Assembly: GCF_005503445.1 (NCBI RefSeq)
Contig: NZ_SCOH01000026.1
Coordinates: 1 to 64,000, forward strand
Source of the DNA: Chitinivorax sp. B
Lineage (GTDB): Bacteria; Pseudomonadota; Gammaproteobacteria; Burkholderiales; SCOH01
Reading direction: 5' to 3'
DNA length: 64,000 bases
Shown here: one piece after another, positions 55,101-63,719 of the stretch
How the letters are laid out: each line of letters starts with the position of its first letter
Numbering within the stretch: position 1 is the first letter of the stretch
Notes under the pieces: model-generated
What the model saw: only the letters and a program-made list of their open reading frames with translations
Told to the model about the DNA's origin: nothing
Database searches by the model: none
Position numbers and translations under genes: made by a program

Positions 55101-56159
55101 ATGAAAAAAGCCGAACTTGATTTATACACAGATTATTTGCTGAGCACGTTTGGCGCGGCGACTGCGACGGGACTATCGGCGATGGTTGAAGGCGAGGTGA
55201 GCCACGACAGGATCACGCGGTTTTTATCGGAGCAGGATTACACGTCGCGGGACTTGTGGCAGCAGGTCAAATCGACGGTGAGGCTGGTTGAGCGTGCGGA
55301 TGGCGTGTTGATTTTCGACGACACGATTCAGGAGAAGGCCTGGACCGATGAGAGCGAGTTGATGTGCTGGCACTACGACCATTGCAGCGGCCGCAACGTC
55401 AAAGGGATCAACCTGCTCAATGCGCTGTACCACTGCAAGGGGACCTCCATTCCTGTGGCCTTCGAATTGGTGAAAAAGCCGTTTCAATACTGCGACTTGA
55501 AGACCCGGCAGGTCAAACGCAAAGGCGAGGTGACGAAAAACGAGATGATGCGCCAGATGATCGACACCTGTATTCGCAACGCCTTGAAATTCCGCTTCGT
55601 GCTGATGGACAGTTGGTTTTCCTCAGAGGAGAACTTCAATTTCATTACCGGCAAGGGCAAGCATTTCATTGCCGCGCTCAAGGACAACAGGCTGGTGGCA
55701 TTGTCCGAAGAAGACAGGGAAAAGAAGCGTTTCGTACGAGTAGATGAGCTTGATTTTCCAGAACAAACCGCAGTGCAAGGCTGGCTCAAGGGGTATGCGA
55801 AAGCAGTCCTTCTCGTCCGCCAGGTCTTTACAAACAAGGACGGTAGCACGGGGATATTGCATCTGGTTTGCAGTGACTTGACTTGCGACTATGACGCCAT
55901 CACCACGACCTACAAAAAACGGTGGCAAGTGGAGGTGTTTCACAAATCCTTGAAGTCCAATGCCAACCTGGCAAAGTCGCCCACACGGACGGTACGAACC
56001 CAAAGCAACCACATCTTCATGTCAATTTGCGCCGCCTTCAAGCTCGAATGCCTGAGCATCAAAAGCATGCTCAATCCCTTTGCGCTTTGTCGCAAGCTCC
56101 TCATCAACGCATCGCGATCCGCCTATGCCGAACTTCAGCTATTCCGGGCGGCCGCGTAA
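55101..56159 (+). CDS. DDE transposase (IS4/IS701-like)
   Basis: A 352-residue transposase. Catalytic region: the first Asp in GVLIFDDTIQEKAW, then LMCWHYDHCSGRNVKGINLL, the second Asp in FRFVLMDSWFSSEENF, and a YKKRWQVEVFHKSLKS motif with the Glu, the Y-(2)-R-(3)-E-(6)-K signature of IS4-type enzymes. The N-terminus (TDYLLSTFGAATATGLSAMV) is the DNA-binding part. It stops at 56157-56159, inside the right inverted repeat. The gene is intact. I am not sure whether IS4 or IS701 is the correct family label. Confidence 0.85.
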   Translation: MKKAELDLYTDYLLSTFGAATATGLSAMVEGEVSHDRITRFLSEQDYTSRDLWQQVKSTVRLVERADGVLIFDDTIQEKAWTDESELMCWHYDHCSGRNVKGINLLNALYHCKGTSIPVAFELVKKPFQYCDLKTRQVKRKGEVTKNEMMRQMIDTCIRNALKFRFVLMDSWFSSEENFNFITGKGKHFIAALKDNRLVALSEEDREKKRFVRVDELDFPEQTAVQGWLKGYAKAVLLVRQVFTNKDGSTGILHLVCSDLTCDYDAITTTYKKRWQVEVFHKSLKSNANLAKSPTRTVRTQSNHIFMSICAAFKLECLSIKSMLNPFALCRKLLINASRSAYAELQLFRAAA

Positions 56160-56165
56160 CATCAG
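56154..56165 (-). repeat. IS right terminal inverted repeat
   Basis: GCGTAACATCAG, the perfect inverse of the left end; it overlaps the transposase stop codon and is followed by the second CTCTTAA copy. Confidence 0.88.
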
Positions 56166-56242
56166 CTCTTAACAAACTCCCCCACCCACATGCCATCACG
56201 CTAAAATAACGGGTTTCCATCACCCGCTTGCTGTTGTCGCTC

Positions 56243-58948
56243 ATGCCATCCAAACGTTTTATTGCTATTGCTTCGGCCCTTGCAGTGTCTACTGCTGTAG
56301 GGGGTTATTGGTTTGCCAAACGGACGCCAGCACCAGGGGCTGCGCCGGTTGAAGCAGTGCCGACCACAGCGGAGACAGGTGGGCAAGCGATGGATGTGGC
56401 ACCGATTCAGTCGGGATTGAAAGCGGTGTTGGCCAGCCACCGTAAGATCATTGTGTTGTTGGCGGATGAGAAAAGCCTGAATGAGCAGGAGCGTAATGCA
56501 GCCAATAGCGTGGGGCAGGCGTTGTTTCATGACAAGCTTGCCACGATCAATTCATTGGAGGGGCTGCTGACTGGCTTGGTTGGCGCCAGCAACCCTGGTC
56601 GATTTGCGGCCATTGGCAATTTGTTGGATTACGTTGAATCGGACAGTTCGTTGTTCGATGCCGACCGGCTGGCTTTCCGCGAGGTGCTACGCATTTTGCA
56701 GCAGGCGATCTCCAAGGATGGATCGCTGCAGGCGATCAAGTTGCACAAGCGGATTGGTGAGGATCTGGATGCGCTGACGGAGATTGAGCACACCTATGAG
56801 AAGGAGATGGGCCAGATCTTCAGCCGGTTTGAGCAACGGGCCATTGTGCTGAAGCGCGAGCGTTGGGATGACTATGTCACCAAATTGAAGGGTGAGTATT
56901 CCCGCGAGCAGATTTTGAAGGATTACGGGGTGGTGATGCCTTACCCACAGCCCAAAGCAGCCCCGGCGGGTGAAGAGATTTTTGGCAAGGAGCTGCCGTC
57001 CAAAACCATCGCGCTGACCTTTGACGATGGCCCGCATCGCCAATACACCGAAGAGATCATGGCGATTTTGAAGCAATATGGCGTGCCGGCGGTGTTCTTT
57101 CAGGTGGGCAAAAATATCGGTCAAGTCGGGGCGGATGGCCAACCCAAGTTGGGCCGCACGGCAGAGGTCAGCCGCAAGCTGATGCAGGCTGGCTATGTGT
57201 TGGCCAACCATAGTTTCTCGCACGCGCAGTTGTCGAAAGAAAAAGGCGATGCGCTGAAGGCAGAGATCTTGAACACGGATTCACTGTTGAAAGCGGTGGA
57301 TGAAAAACGCTCGCCTTTATTCCGTTTCCCATACGGTGCACGGAATAGCGAAGGCTTGGCCACGTTGGCCGATGCCAAGCTGAAGTCGGTGATGTGGAAC
57401 ATCGATTCACTGGACTGGGCCGACCCGGTACCCACCTCGATTGCGGACCGCGTCTTGCGCACGGTGGATAAGGAAGGGCGGGGGATTGTGCTGTTCCATG
57501 ACATCCACGAGCGCACCCTGAAAGCCTTGCCACTGGTATTGGACCAGCTGATTGCCGAGGGCTATCAATTCGCCCAGTGGGATGGCGAAGGGTTCTCGAT
57601 CGCCAAGGCTGCACAGGAAGCGCCGGCGACCAAGGCCACGATCACGACCGGCTATGAGAACTCCTGGGCGATTGTGGTGGGGATCAACGAATACAGCAAA
57701 TGGCCGAAGCTTCAGTATGCGGTACGCGATGCGCAGGCAATGCGCCAGACATTGATCGACAAGTTTGGCTTCGCATCCGAACGGGTCATCTCGCTGACCA
57801 ATCAAGAGGCCACCCGTAACGGCATTCTGGCCGCCTTTCATGATAAGTTGAGCCACGGCGGGGTGCAGAAAAACGACCGGATCTTCGTGTTCTTTGCCGG
57901 CCACGGCGCCACCCGTAAGCTGACTTCTGGCCGTGATCTGGGCTACATCATCCCAGTGGATGCCGACCCGAACCAACTGGCGACCGATGCTATCCCGATG
58001 ACGGAGATTCAGAACATTGCGGAAAGCTTGACCGCCAAGCACGTGTTGTTCGTGATGGATGCGTGCTACAGCGGCCTGGGTTTGACGCGTGGCGCGGGGT
58101 CCAACGCGTTTCTGCGCGAAAACGCCAAACGCGTCGGCCGGCAGATGCTGACCGCTGGTGGTGCCGACCAGATGGTGGCGGATGGTGGCCCCAATGGTCA
58201 TTCCGTGTTTACCTGGACGGTGTTGCAAGGCTTGGCAGGTAAGGCGGACTTGAATGGCGATGGCCTGATCACCGCGACCGAGCTGGCGGCCTACACCGCA
58301 CCCACCGTGGCGAATGTATCGCAACAGACACCGGCATTTGGCAGCCTGCCCGGCTCGGAAGGTGGCGATTTTGTGTTTGAACTGCCGGCAGAGACGGAGT
58401 TTTTGAATGCGGACACCCGCCAGTTGTCTGGCGACGCGATTGCGATGAACACCAAGCTGGAAGCGCAAATACCTGTCCCGGCAGCAACCAAAGCCACTTC
58501 AGAACCGAAGAAAGCGGAACCGGTGGTAGTGAAGGATCTGCAAGGCAACGAGCAGAAAATCGTGCCGCCACCCGCTGCATCCCTGTCCATACGCCAACAG
58601 GCACAACGTGCCAATGATCGTGGCTTGCAGTTGTTCAAGGAAAAACGGTATACCGAAGCAGAAACCCAATTTACCGAAGCCCTGAAACTGCGCCCGGACT
58701 TTGCCTTGGCCGCCAATAACCTGGGTTATGTGTATTACAAACAGGATAAATTTGCCGAAGCGGCCCGCTGGTTCGAAAACACGGTGAAGATGGACCCATC
58801 CCGTGCCGTTGCCTACCTGAACCTGGGTGATGCCTACACCAGGGCCAATGATACTGACAAGGCAGGTAAAGCTTACCGTACCTATCTGGCTCTGCTGCCT
58901 AACGGGCCTGCAGCGGCGTATGTAAAGCAGCAGTTGGAAAAGAACTGA
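56243..58948 (+). CDS. Polysaccharide deacetylase-caspase-TPR fusion, exported
   Basis: A 901-residue protein with a membrane anchor/signal (FIAIASALAVSTAVGGYWF). Residues about 250-450 are a NodB deacetylase with all motifs: ALTFDDGPHRQ, NHSFSHAQLS (zinc HSFSH), FRFPYGARN, SLDWADP and GIVLFHDIHERT. From about 475 comes a caspase-like C14 peptidase: WAIVVGINEYSKWPKLQYAV, the His site FVFFAGHGATR and the Cys site FVMDACYSGLGLT. An EF-hand-like loop (DLNGDGLITATELAAY) follows, then two to three TPR repeats to the end (AETQFTEALKLRPDFALAAN). All catalytic residues are present. The fusion would place both enzymes outside the inner membrane. The substrate is unknown; peptidoglycan or chitin deacetylation is most plausible. 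ATG 56243 chosen as start. Confidence 0.88.
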   Translation: MPSKRFIAIASALAVSTAVGGYWFAKRTPAPGAAPVEAVPTTAETGGQAMDVAPIQSGLKAVLASHRKIIVLLADEKSLNEQERNAANSVGQALFHDKLATINSLEGLLTGLVGASNPGRFAAIGNLLDYVESDSSLFDADRLAFREVLRILQQAISKDGSLQAIKLHKRIGEDLDALTEIEHTYEKEMGQIFSRFEQRAIVLKRERWDDYVTKLKGEYSREQILKDYGVVMPYPQPKAAPAGEEIFGKELPSKTIALTFDDGPHRQYTEEIMAILKQYGVPAVFFQVGKNIGQVGADGQPKLGRTAEVSRKLMQAGYVLANHSFSHAQLSKEKGDALKAEILNTDSLLKAVDEKRSPLFRFPYGARNSEGLATLADAKLKSVMWNIDSLDWADPVPTSIADRVLRTVDKEGRGIVLFHDIHERTLKALPLVLDQLIAEGYQFAQWDGEGFSIAKAAQEAPATKATITTGYENSWAIVVGINEYSKWPKLQYAVRDAQAMRQTLIDKFGFASERVISLTNQEATRNGILAAFHDKLSHGGVQKNDRIFVFFAGHGATRKLTSGRDLGYIIPVDADPNQLATDAIPMTEIQNIAESLTAKHVLFVMDACYSGLGLTRGAGSNAFLRENAKRVGRQMLTAGGADQMVADGGPNGHSVFTWTVLQGLAGKADLNGDGLITATELAAYTAPTVANVSQQTPAFGSLPGSEGGDFVFELPAETEFLNADTRQLSGDAIAMNTKLEAQIPVPAATKATSEPKKAEPVVVKDLQGNEQKIVPPPAASLSIRQQAQRANDRGLQLFKEKRYTEAETQFTEALKLRPDFALAANNLGYVYYKQDKFAEAARWFENTVKMDPSRAVAYLNLGDAYTRANDTDKAGKAYRTYLALLPNGPAAAYVKQQLEKN

Positions 58949-59123
58949 TCTTGTTGACCCTGCCGGGTTGCGCCATATCAAAACAAGGTGCAACCCGGTA
59001 TGCTGAAATATCGGCACCGATAATCACACCGCCAGCACCACAAGACGGGTAGCACGTTCCACCACACAACTCATGACAATCAATCGGGTGCCTCAACGCC
59101 CATTCATTCAGGGAGTGTTGTCG

Positions 59124-59525
59124 ATGCGAAAATTGATGGGATTGCTGCTGGCCAGTGGCTTGTGCCTGCCAACCAATGCGATGGAACCCGTGCCCGATGC
59201 GGAACTGGCAAATCGTACCGGCCAAGTACCCCCACCGGGTGCCGACCCGCAGTTGATGCGCGATATTCAAGGTCTGCGCGACATCCTGAAGGACGTCATT
59301 GCGGCTGATGTCTCCATCAATGGCCAACCAGGCAAATTGTCTGATCTGATCAAAGTGGATACCGTCGACGGCAAGCTACATTATGTCTGGAACCCCGCAG
59401 TCCAAAGCTTTCGGCTGGACAACATCCGTGTTGGTGGCAAGCCGGGCAATGCCTCATTCGGTGCGGTACAAGTGGATGGGATCAATGTACAAATGGATGC
59501 CTGGGTACATCAGCGAGACAAGTGA
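59124..59525 (+). CDS. Small exported protein, unknown function
   Basis: A 133-residue protein. ATG 59124 follows a GGGAGTG ribosome site and gives a signal peptide (KLMGLLLASGLCLPTNA). The mature N-terminus MEPVPDAELANRTGQVPPPG recalls the short leader of DUF6160-type outer-membrane proteins (LxxVTGQ), but that is tentative. The rest is beta-rich (ISINGQPGKLSDLI-like and QSFRLDNIRVGGKPGNAS). It is convergent with the PhzF pair and just downstream of the deacetylase-caspase gene. Confidence 0.6.
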   Translation: MRKLMGLLLASGLCLPTNAMEPVPDAELANRTGQVPPPGADPQLMRDIQGLRDILKDVIAADVSINGQPGKLSDLIKVDTVDGKLHYVWNPAVQSFRLDNIRVGGKPGNASFGAVQVDGINVQMDAWVHQRDK

Positions 59526-59533
59526 CCACGCGG

Positions 59534-60379
59534 CTACAGCACCATCTCCCCTGCCCCGAGGTATGCTACCCGACCACCGACATAGATATGGCGTGCTTGG
59601 TCGACCTCCAACCGGATGGTGCTAAGGCGGTTGATGGTGTGTCCTTGGCGGATATCCAGCCGGATTGGACGCGGCACGCCATTGGCCAGCAGCCACCCCC
59701 CCAGATTGGCACACGCTGAACCGGTGCCATGGTCTTCAATCAAACTACCACGATCGGTATGGAAGAAACGGACGCTGACCAGTGCCTCATCCCGATACCA
59801 CACATACACAGCAGCGTGCCCACTTCGATTGGCTGCAAACTGTTCCAGCACATGGGCCTTGGGTGCACAACGCATGACTGCGTCGCGATTTGCCAACGGG
59901 ATGATCAATTGTTCAGCCCCAGTACTGACGAACAACGCCGTCCCGGCAATATCACGCACATGCAGGCCCAAAATGGTCGCCAGCTGTACCGGCGTCAGGT
60001 TGCAGGCACGATAGGTAGGTGTTTTGGCCTGAAAAGTCCAGATTTCGTTTTCATACCAGACGGGGATGACGCCAATATTGGTTTCCAACGCCACACGCTG
60101 GTTTACCTGCTGGCGGATCACATTCAACACATGGGCCGTCCCCAACGTGGGGTGCCCACCAAACAATGTCTCTGTAGTGGCATTGAAAATCCGGATACGG
60201 GCATCAGCCTGTTGTGTAGGCGGCAAGACAAACGCCACCTCCGGTAGATTGAATTGGCGTGCCACCGCTTGCATGGTGGCGTCATCCAGCCCTTGCGCGT
60301 CTTCGAATACTGCCAGTGGATTGCCGGATAGCGGCGTTTCTGCAAATACGTTGACCAAGTGGAAACGGTAGTTTGTCAT
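59534..60379 (-). CDS. PhzF family isomerase, copy 1
   Basis: A 281-residue PhzF/DapF-fold protein. It begins NYRFHLVNVFAETPLSGNPL, has the active-site Glu region FNLPEVAFVL, FGGHPTLGTAHVL and, in the second half, FHTDRGSLIEDHGTGSACAN. Start 60379 is chosen since the paralogue starts the same way. PhzF enzymes isomerise metabolites such as the phenazine precursor; most homologues have unknown substrates, and no phenazine genes are near. It is 8 bases downstream of copy 2 in the same direction. Confidence 0.85.
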   Translation of the reverse strand: MTNYRFHLVNVFAETPLSGNPLAVFEDAQGLDDATMQAVARQFNLPEVAFVLPPTQQADARIRIFNATTETLFGGHPTLGTAHVLNVIRQQVNQRVALETNIGVIPVWYENEIWTFQAKTPTYRACNLTPVQLATILGLHVRDIAGTALFVSTGAEQLIIPLANRDAVMRCAPKAHVLEQFAANRSGHAAVYVWYRDEALVSVRFFHTDRGSLIEDHGTGSACANLGGWLLANGVPRPIRLDIRQGHTINRLSTIRLEVDQARHIYVGGRVAYLGAGEMVL

Positions 60380-60387
60380 GGTCGGGC

Positions 60388-61224
60388 CTATATCCTGATC
60401 TCGCCAGCGCCCTGGCGCATGACTCGGCCACCGACAAACACGCGGCCTTGTTCGTCCACTTCCAGATAGATACGACAAGGCCGGCCGATTTGCTCACCCT
60501 GAACAATCACTGTCCGGGTCGGAACCTGCTTGTGGGCATATAACCAGCCCCCCAGGTTAGCTGCGGCCGAGCCGGTACCTGGGTCTTCAATCATCATGCC
60601 ATTGACGATGGCGAAAAAGCGGGCCGTAATCTGTTCGCGGTCGCGATGCCACACATACAATTTGGCGAGACCAGCCCGGTTCACTGCATGTTGCAGCATT
60701 TCATCCGGCCGAGGCTGACAACGTGCCACCGCCTCACGGCTGCCAACGCGAATCAACAACTGCTCATTGCCCGAATCCACAAAAAAGGAATTCGCTTTCA
60801 GATCTGTCACGGGCAACGATAGCATCTGGGCCAGCTGGGTAATCGATGCCGTAGGACGGCGCAAGGTGGCAGCCCGCACCTGCAAGGACCATCGGCCATC
60901 ACGAAACCACATGGGCACAATTGCAGCCCGCGTTTCCAGCGTCATCAAATCCAGACCGCCATTCAGCTGGCTGACCACCTCTGCAGAACCCAGCACAGGA
61001 TGGCCAGCAAACGGCAGCTCGCCCCCTGGTGTAAAAATACGTACCTTGGCATGCGCCTTGTCACTGTGCTGAATGAACGTTGTTTCGGATAGATTCATCT
61101 GTTGTGCCAACGCCAGCATCAGCTCATCGCTCATTTCGTAAGCGTACTCGAACACCGCCAATGCGTTGCCCGTCAATGGTGCTTCAGCGAATACGTTTAC
61201 GATATGGTAACGGTAAGTCAACAT
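60388..61224 (-). CDS. PhzF family isomerase, copy 2
   Basis: A 278-residue paralogue of the next gene, starting TYRYHIVNVFAEAPLTGNAL. The Glu site is MNLSETTFIQ, then GELPFAGHPVLGSAEVV and, later, MIEDPGTGSAAANLGGWLYA. The two proteins share the fold and gene order but differ clearly, so the duplication is old or both were acquired. ATG 61224 is chosen over 61245. Substrate unknown. Confidence 0.85.
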   Translation of the reverse strand: MLTYRYHIVNVFAEAPLTGNALAVFEYAYEMSDELMLALAQQMNLSETTFIQHSDKAHAKVRIFTPGGELPFAGHPVLGSAEVVSQLNGGLDLMTLETRAAIVPMWFRDGRWSLQVRAATLRRPTASITQLAQMLSLPVTDLKANSFFVDSGNEQLLIRVGSREAVARCQPRPDEMLQHAVNRAGLAKLYVWHRDREQITARFFAIVNGMMIEDPGTGSAAANLGGWLYAHKQVPTRTVIVQGEQIGRPCRIYLEVDEQGRVFVGGRVMRQGAGEIRI

Positions 61225-61422
61225 AGGTCGACTGTGTTCCTTCAACTCAAACGACTGAGATCAAATGATTTAATTACGCGGCCAAAGCATGCTTTGACAT
61301 AGGTGGGGGTGAATCACGCAGGAACTGCAAGGCACCTCGAAAAACCTCATTGTTGTCGTCATATCACGTTGCTCATGAAAAATACGTCCCGACATACCCA
61401 TTGTATGTGGCATCAGCGCTGT

Positions 61423-61590
61423 TCACTTAAGCTTTGTCCTGACTGATAACGATTGGATGGCGAAGCACCCACGAGACGACCGACGGCAAACACGCATCTT
61501 GTATGCGTTGTAGTCGTCGCCGAATCGGGCTTCCAGTGCTATTTCCTCAAGCGGTAGCTGATAGCAGCCGAGATACGTCACTGCCGGTAG
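61423..61590 (-). pseudogene. C-terminal remnant of an isoprenylcysteine methyltransferase-like protein
   Basis: The minus strand between a stop at 61591 and TGA 61423-61425 reads YLGCYQLPLEEIALEARFGD followed by DYNAYKMRVCRR. EE-ALEARFG--Y-AYK-RV is the conserved end of ICMT/phospholipid-methyltransferase-type membrane enzymes. There is no start and no membrane part. This lies in the 469-base stretch 61225-61693 between phzF and mpl. The rest of that stretch holds a small hairpin (CTGTCAC/GTGACAG at 61623-61640) and nothing else I can name. Confidence 0.4.
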
Positions 61591-61693
61591 TCACCAGCCC
61601 CCTCAAACAAAGGCACAGCCAACTGTCACGCCGGTGACAGTGGCCGCAGCCTTGTCGCTGTCCGTCTGCAATAAAGGAACATGCTATGTCTTA

Positions 61694-63073
61694 TCAACCT
61701 GCACGGTCTTTCAGCGCGGCCAACAGTTTACTGTGCACGCCACCAAAACCGCCGTTACTCATCACCAGCACATGATCCCCAGGACGAGCCACCGCCACAA
61801 CTGCAGTCACCAGGGCATCCAGCTCATCAAAAGTAGCGGCTCGTGCCCCCATCGGAGCCAGTGCCGATGCCACATCCCACCCCAGATTGGCCCCGTAACA
61901 GAAGGTCATGTCTGCATCGCGTAAGCTGGCCGGTAGCTGGTCTTTCATGGTGCCTAACTTCATGGTGTTGGAGCGTGGCTCCAACACCGCCAGAATGCGG
62001 GCTGCACCCACCTTGCGACGTAGACCGGCAACCGTGGTATCAATCGCAGTTGGGTGGTGAGCAAAATCATCATAAACCGTGACACCATCTTCAACACCCC
62101 GTACTTCCATGCGTCGTTTCACGTTCTGAAACTGCGCCAATGCAGCAATGCCCTGCTCCACTGGAACACCCACATGGCGAGCAGCAGCCAGCGCAGCCAA
62201 GGCATTGAGCTGGTTATGCTCTCCCAACAACGCCCACTGTAATCGCCCCTGTAACCGGCCATCCAGCATCACATCAAACCCGTCATCATAAGCGGTACCA
62301 ATCTGCCAACCCTGTTGGCCACCAAAGCGCTCTGTCGGCGTCCAGCATCCTCGCTGCAACACACGATCCAGGCTCGCTTCCTTGCCATTGGCTACAATCA
62401 ACCCTTGACCAGGAATTGTACGAACCAGATGGTGGAATTGGGTTTCAATGGCCTGCAGATCCGGGAAGATATCGGCATGGTCGTATTCCAGGTTGTTCAG
62501 GATGGCGGTACGCGGGTGGTAGTGAACAAACTTCGAGCGCTTGTCGAAAAAGGCCGTATCGTACTCGTCCGCCTCAATCACGAAGAAAGGGCTGCGGCCG
62601 CCCGGCTCTTGCACTGGCTCACCCGGCAAACGTGCCGACAGGCCAAAGTTTTGCGGAATGCCACCAATCAGGAACCCTGGCGCAAAGCCGGCATATTCCA
62701 AGATCCACGCCAACATAGAAGAAGTCGTGGTTTTGCCATGTGTGCCGGCAACTGCCAGTACCCATTTGTCCTGCAATACCTGCTCTGCCAACCATTGCGG
62801 ACCGGAGATATACGGCAACCCACGGTTCAGAATAGCTTCCATTAACGGATTGCCACGTGTCACCACGTTACCGATGACGAATACATCCGGGTTCAAGTCC
62901 AATTGCGACGCATCAAACCCTTGAATCAGCTCGATACCTTGCGCTTCAAGTTGGGTGCTCATCGGTGGATACACATTGGCATCACACCCGGTGACCCGAA
63001 AACCGGCTTGTTTGGCAATGACGGCTATGCCGCCCATGAACGTACCGCAAATACCTAGAATATGGATATGCAT
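61694..63073 (-). CDS. mpl: UDP-MurNAc:L-Ala-gamma-D-Glu-meso-DAP ligase
   Basis: A 459-residue Mur ligase that reattaches recycled murein tripeptide to UDP-MurNAc. It starts MHIHILGICGTFMGGIAVIA, the family's dinucleotide-like start. The ATP loop is VAGTHGKTTTSSMLAWILEY with GGIPQNFGLSARL, then EADEYDTAFFDKRSKFVHY and VYDDFAHHPTAIDTTVAGLR. The C-terminal domain ends in SNGGFGGVHSKLLAAL. ATG 63073 is chosen over an in-frame ATG at 63106. A perfect CRP-type palindrome lies 50 bases upstream. Confidence 0.95.
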   Translation of the reverse strand: MHIHILGICGTFMGGIAVIAKQAGFRVTGCDANVYPPMSTQLEAQGIELIQGFDASQLDLNPDVFVIGNVVTRGNPLMEAILNRGLPYISGPQWLAEQVLQDKWVLAVAGTHGKTTTSSMLAWILEYAGFAPGFLIGGIPQNFGLSARLPGEPVQEPGGRSPFFVIEADEYDTAFFDKRSKFVHYHPRTAILNNLEYDHADIFPDLQAIETQFHHLVRTIPGQGLIVANGKEASLDRVLQRGCWTPTERFGGQQGWQIGTAYDDGFDVMLDGRLQGRLQWALLGEHNQLNALAALAAARHVGVPVEQGIAALAQFQNVKRRMEVRGVEDGVTVYDDFAHHPTAIDTTVAGLRRKVGAARILAVLEPRSNTMKLGTMKDQLPASLRDADMTFCYGANLGWDVASALAPMGARAATFDELDALVTAVVAVARPGDHVLVMSNGGFGGVHSKLLAALKDRAG

Positions 63074-63122
63074 GAGACCAACTGGCATGAATGCCGGGCA
63101 AGGCAAGGTTGAGCATGTTGAA

Positions 63123-63138
63123 TGTGATTCGAATCACA
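63123..63138 (-). promoter_or_regulatory. CRP/Vfr-type operator upstream of mpl
   Basis: TGTGATTCGAATCACA is a perfect 16-bp palindrome matching the CRP consensus TGTGA-N6-TCACA at all ten fixed positions. It is centred about 57 bases upstream of the mpl start. Control by cAMP-CRP is inferred from consensus only. Confidence 0.55.
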
Positions 63139-63261
63139 GCATCATGACTCAACCATGTACGCGCCCGACGGGTGAGCAACAATGTCCAGGCTTTGTTGAC
63201 AGTAAACGGGCCGAATCGTTTTCAGGGGCAAAAACCCAACGAACCCACCCGGATTGCGTAC

Positions 63262-63341
63262 CATTAGCAAAGCTCAGCGAAGCGGTTCTGGTTAAACGTA
63301 TGGCAAGTCTGCGCAACACCACCAGAAGGGTTTGTTAATGG
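63262..63341. repeat. Palindromic element P1, diverged copy 2
   Basis: The segment aligns with the reverse complement of P1 at 15943-16057: TTAGCAAAGCTCAGCGAAG, GGTTCTGGTTA, then CGCAACACCACCAGAAGGG and TTTGTTA. The central third is missing, leaving about 80 bases. It lies directly beside the P2 repeat in the mpl to GGDEF interval (63074-63719). Confidence 0.6.
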
Positions 63342-63344
63342 TAC

Positions 63345-63493
63345 TAAGAACCTGTTCAAAGTCTGTGATGAGCAGCCACCAGCAGGATGATGCGCAGCGC
63401 AAAAACCGGCGTGTCTGTGTGATACACGAGGATTTTGAGCCGCACATGCGCCCCGATCGTGGTCGCGCAAAAAGACCTTGAACAGGTTCTAAA
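63345..63493. repeat. Palindromic extragenic element P2, copy 2
   Basis: Terminal inverted repeats AGAACCTGTTCAAAGTC and GACCTTGAACAGGTTCT enclose about 110 bases. The whole is the reverse complement of the copy at 40194-40345 with scattered substitutions. No gene inside. The remaining bases 63494-63719 hold the presumed promoter of the following gene; I see nothing else there. Confidence 0.85.
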
Positions 63494-63719
63494 TGCAACA
63501 AAGCTTAATTATCCGGTATCCGCCGCGCCAAGCAAAGCACGCCGATTGATCTGACATGACTGTTTTGCTTCATACGCAGGCCTTTGCCTATAATCTCTGG
63601 GCAGGCAGGTTGCCTCAACTGGGCTTTGACCTGCAGCCTCCTACCACGTTCAGAGCCCGTAGTAATGCGACTTCATGTGGCAAACCAACCACGTTACGAC
63701 GCTCAACCTAACTCTGCCC

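Larger units (their letters stand above)
55065..56165 (+). mobile_element. Complete insertion sequence, IS4/IS701-like
   Basis: 1101 bases bounded by 12-bp perfect inverted repeats CTGATGTTACGC (55065-55076) and GCGTAACATCAG (56154-56165). The element is flanked by CTCTTAA at 55058-55064 and again at 56166-56172, a 7-bp target duplication. One transposase gene fills it. Perfect ends and an intact duplication mean a recent, probably still movable insertion. Confidence 0.85.

Noticed and set aside
57407..58468. Open frame of 353 codons on the minus strand
   Set aside because: It is fully antisense to the caspase domain, whose catalytic motifs read cleanly on the plus strand.
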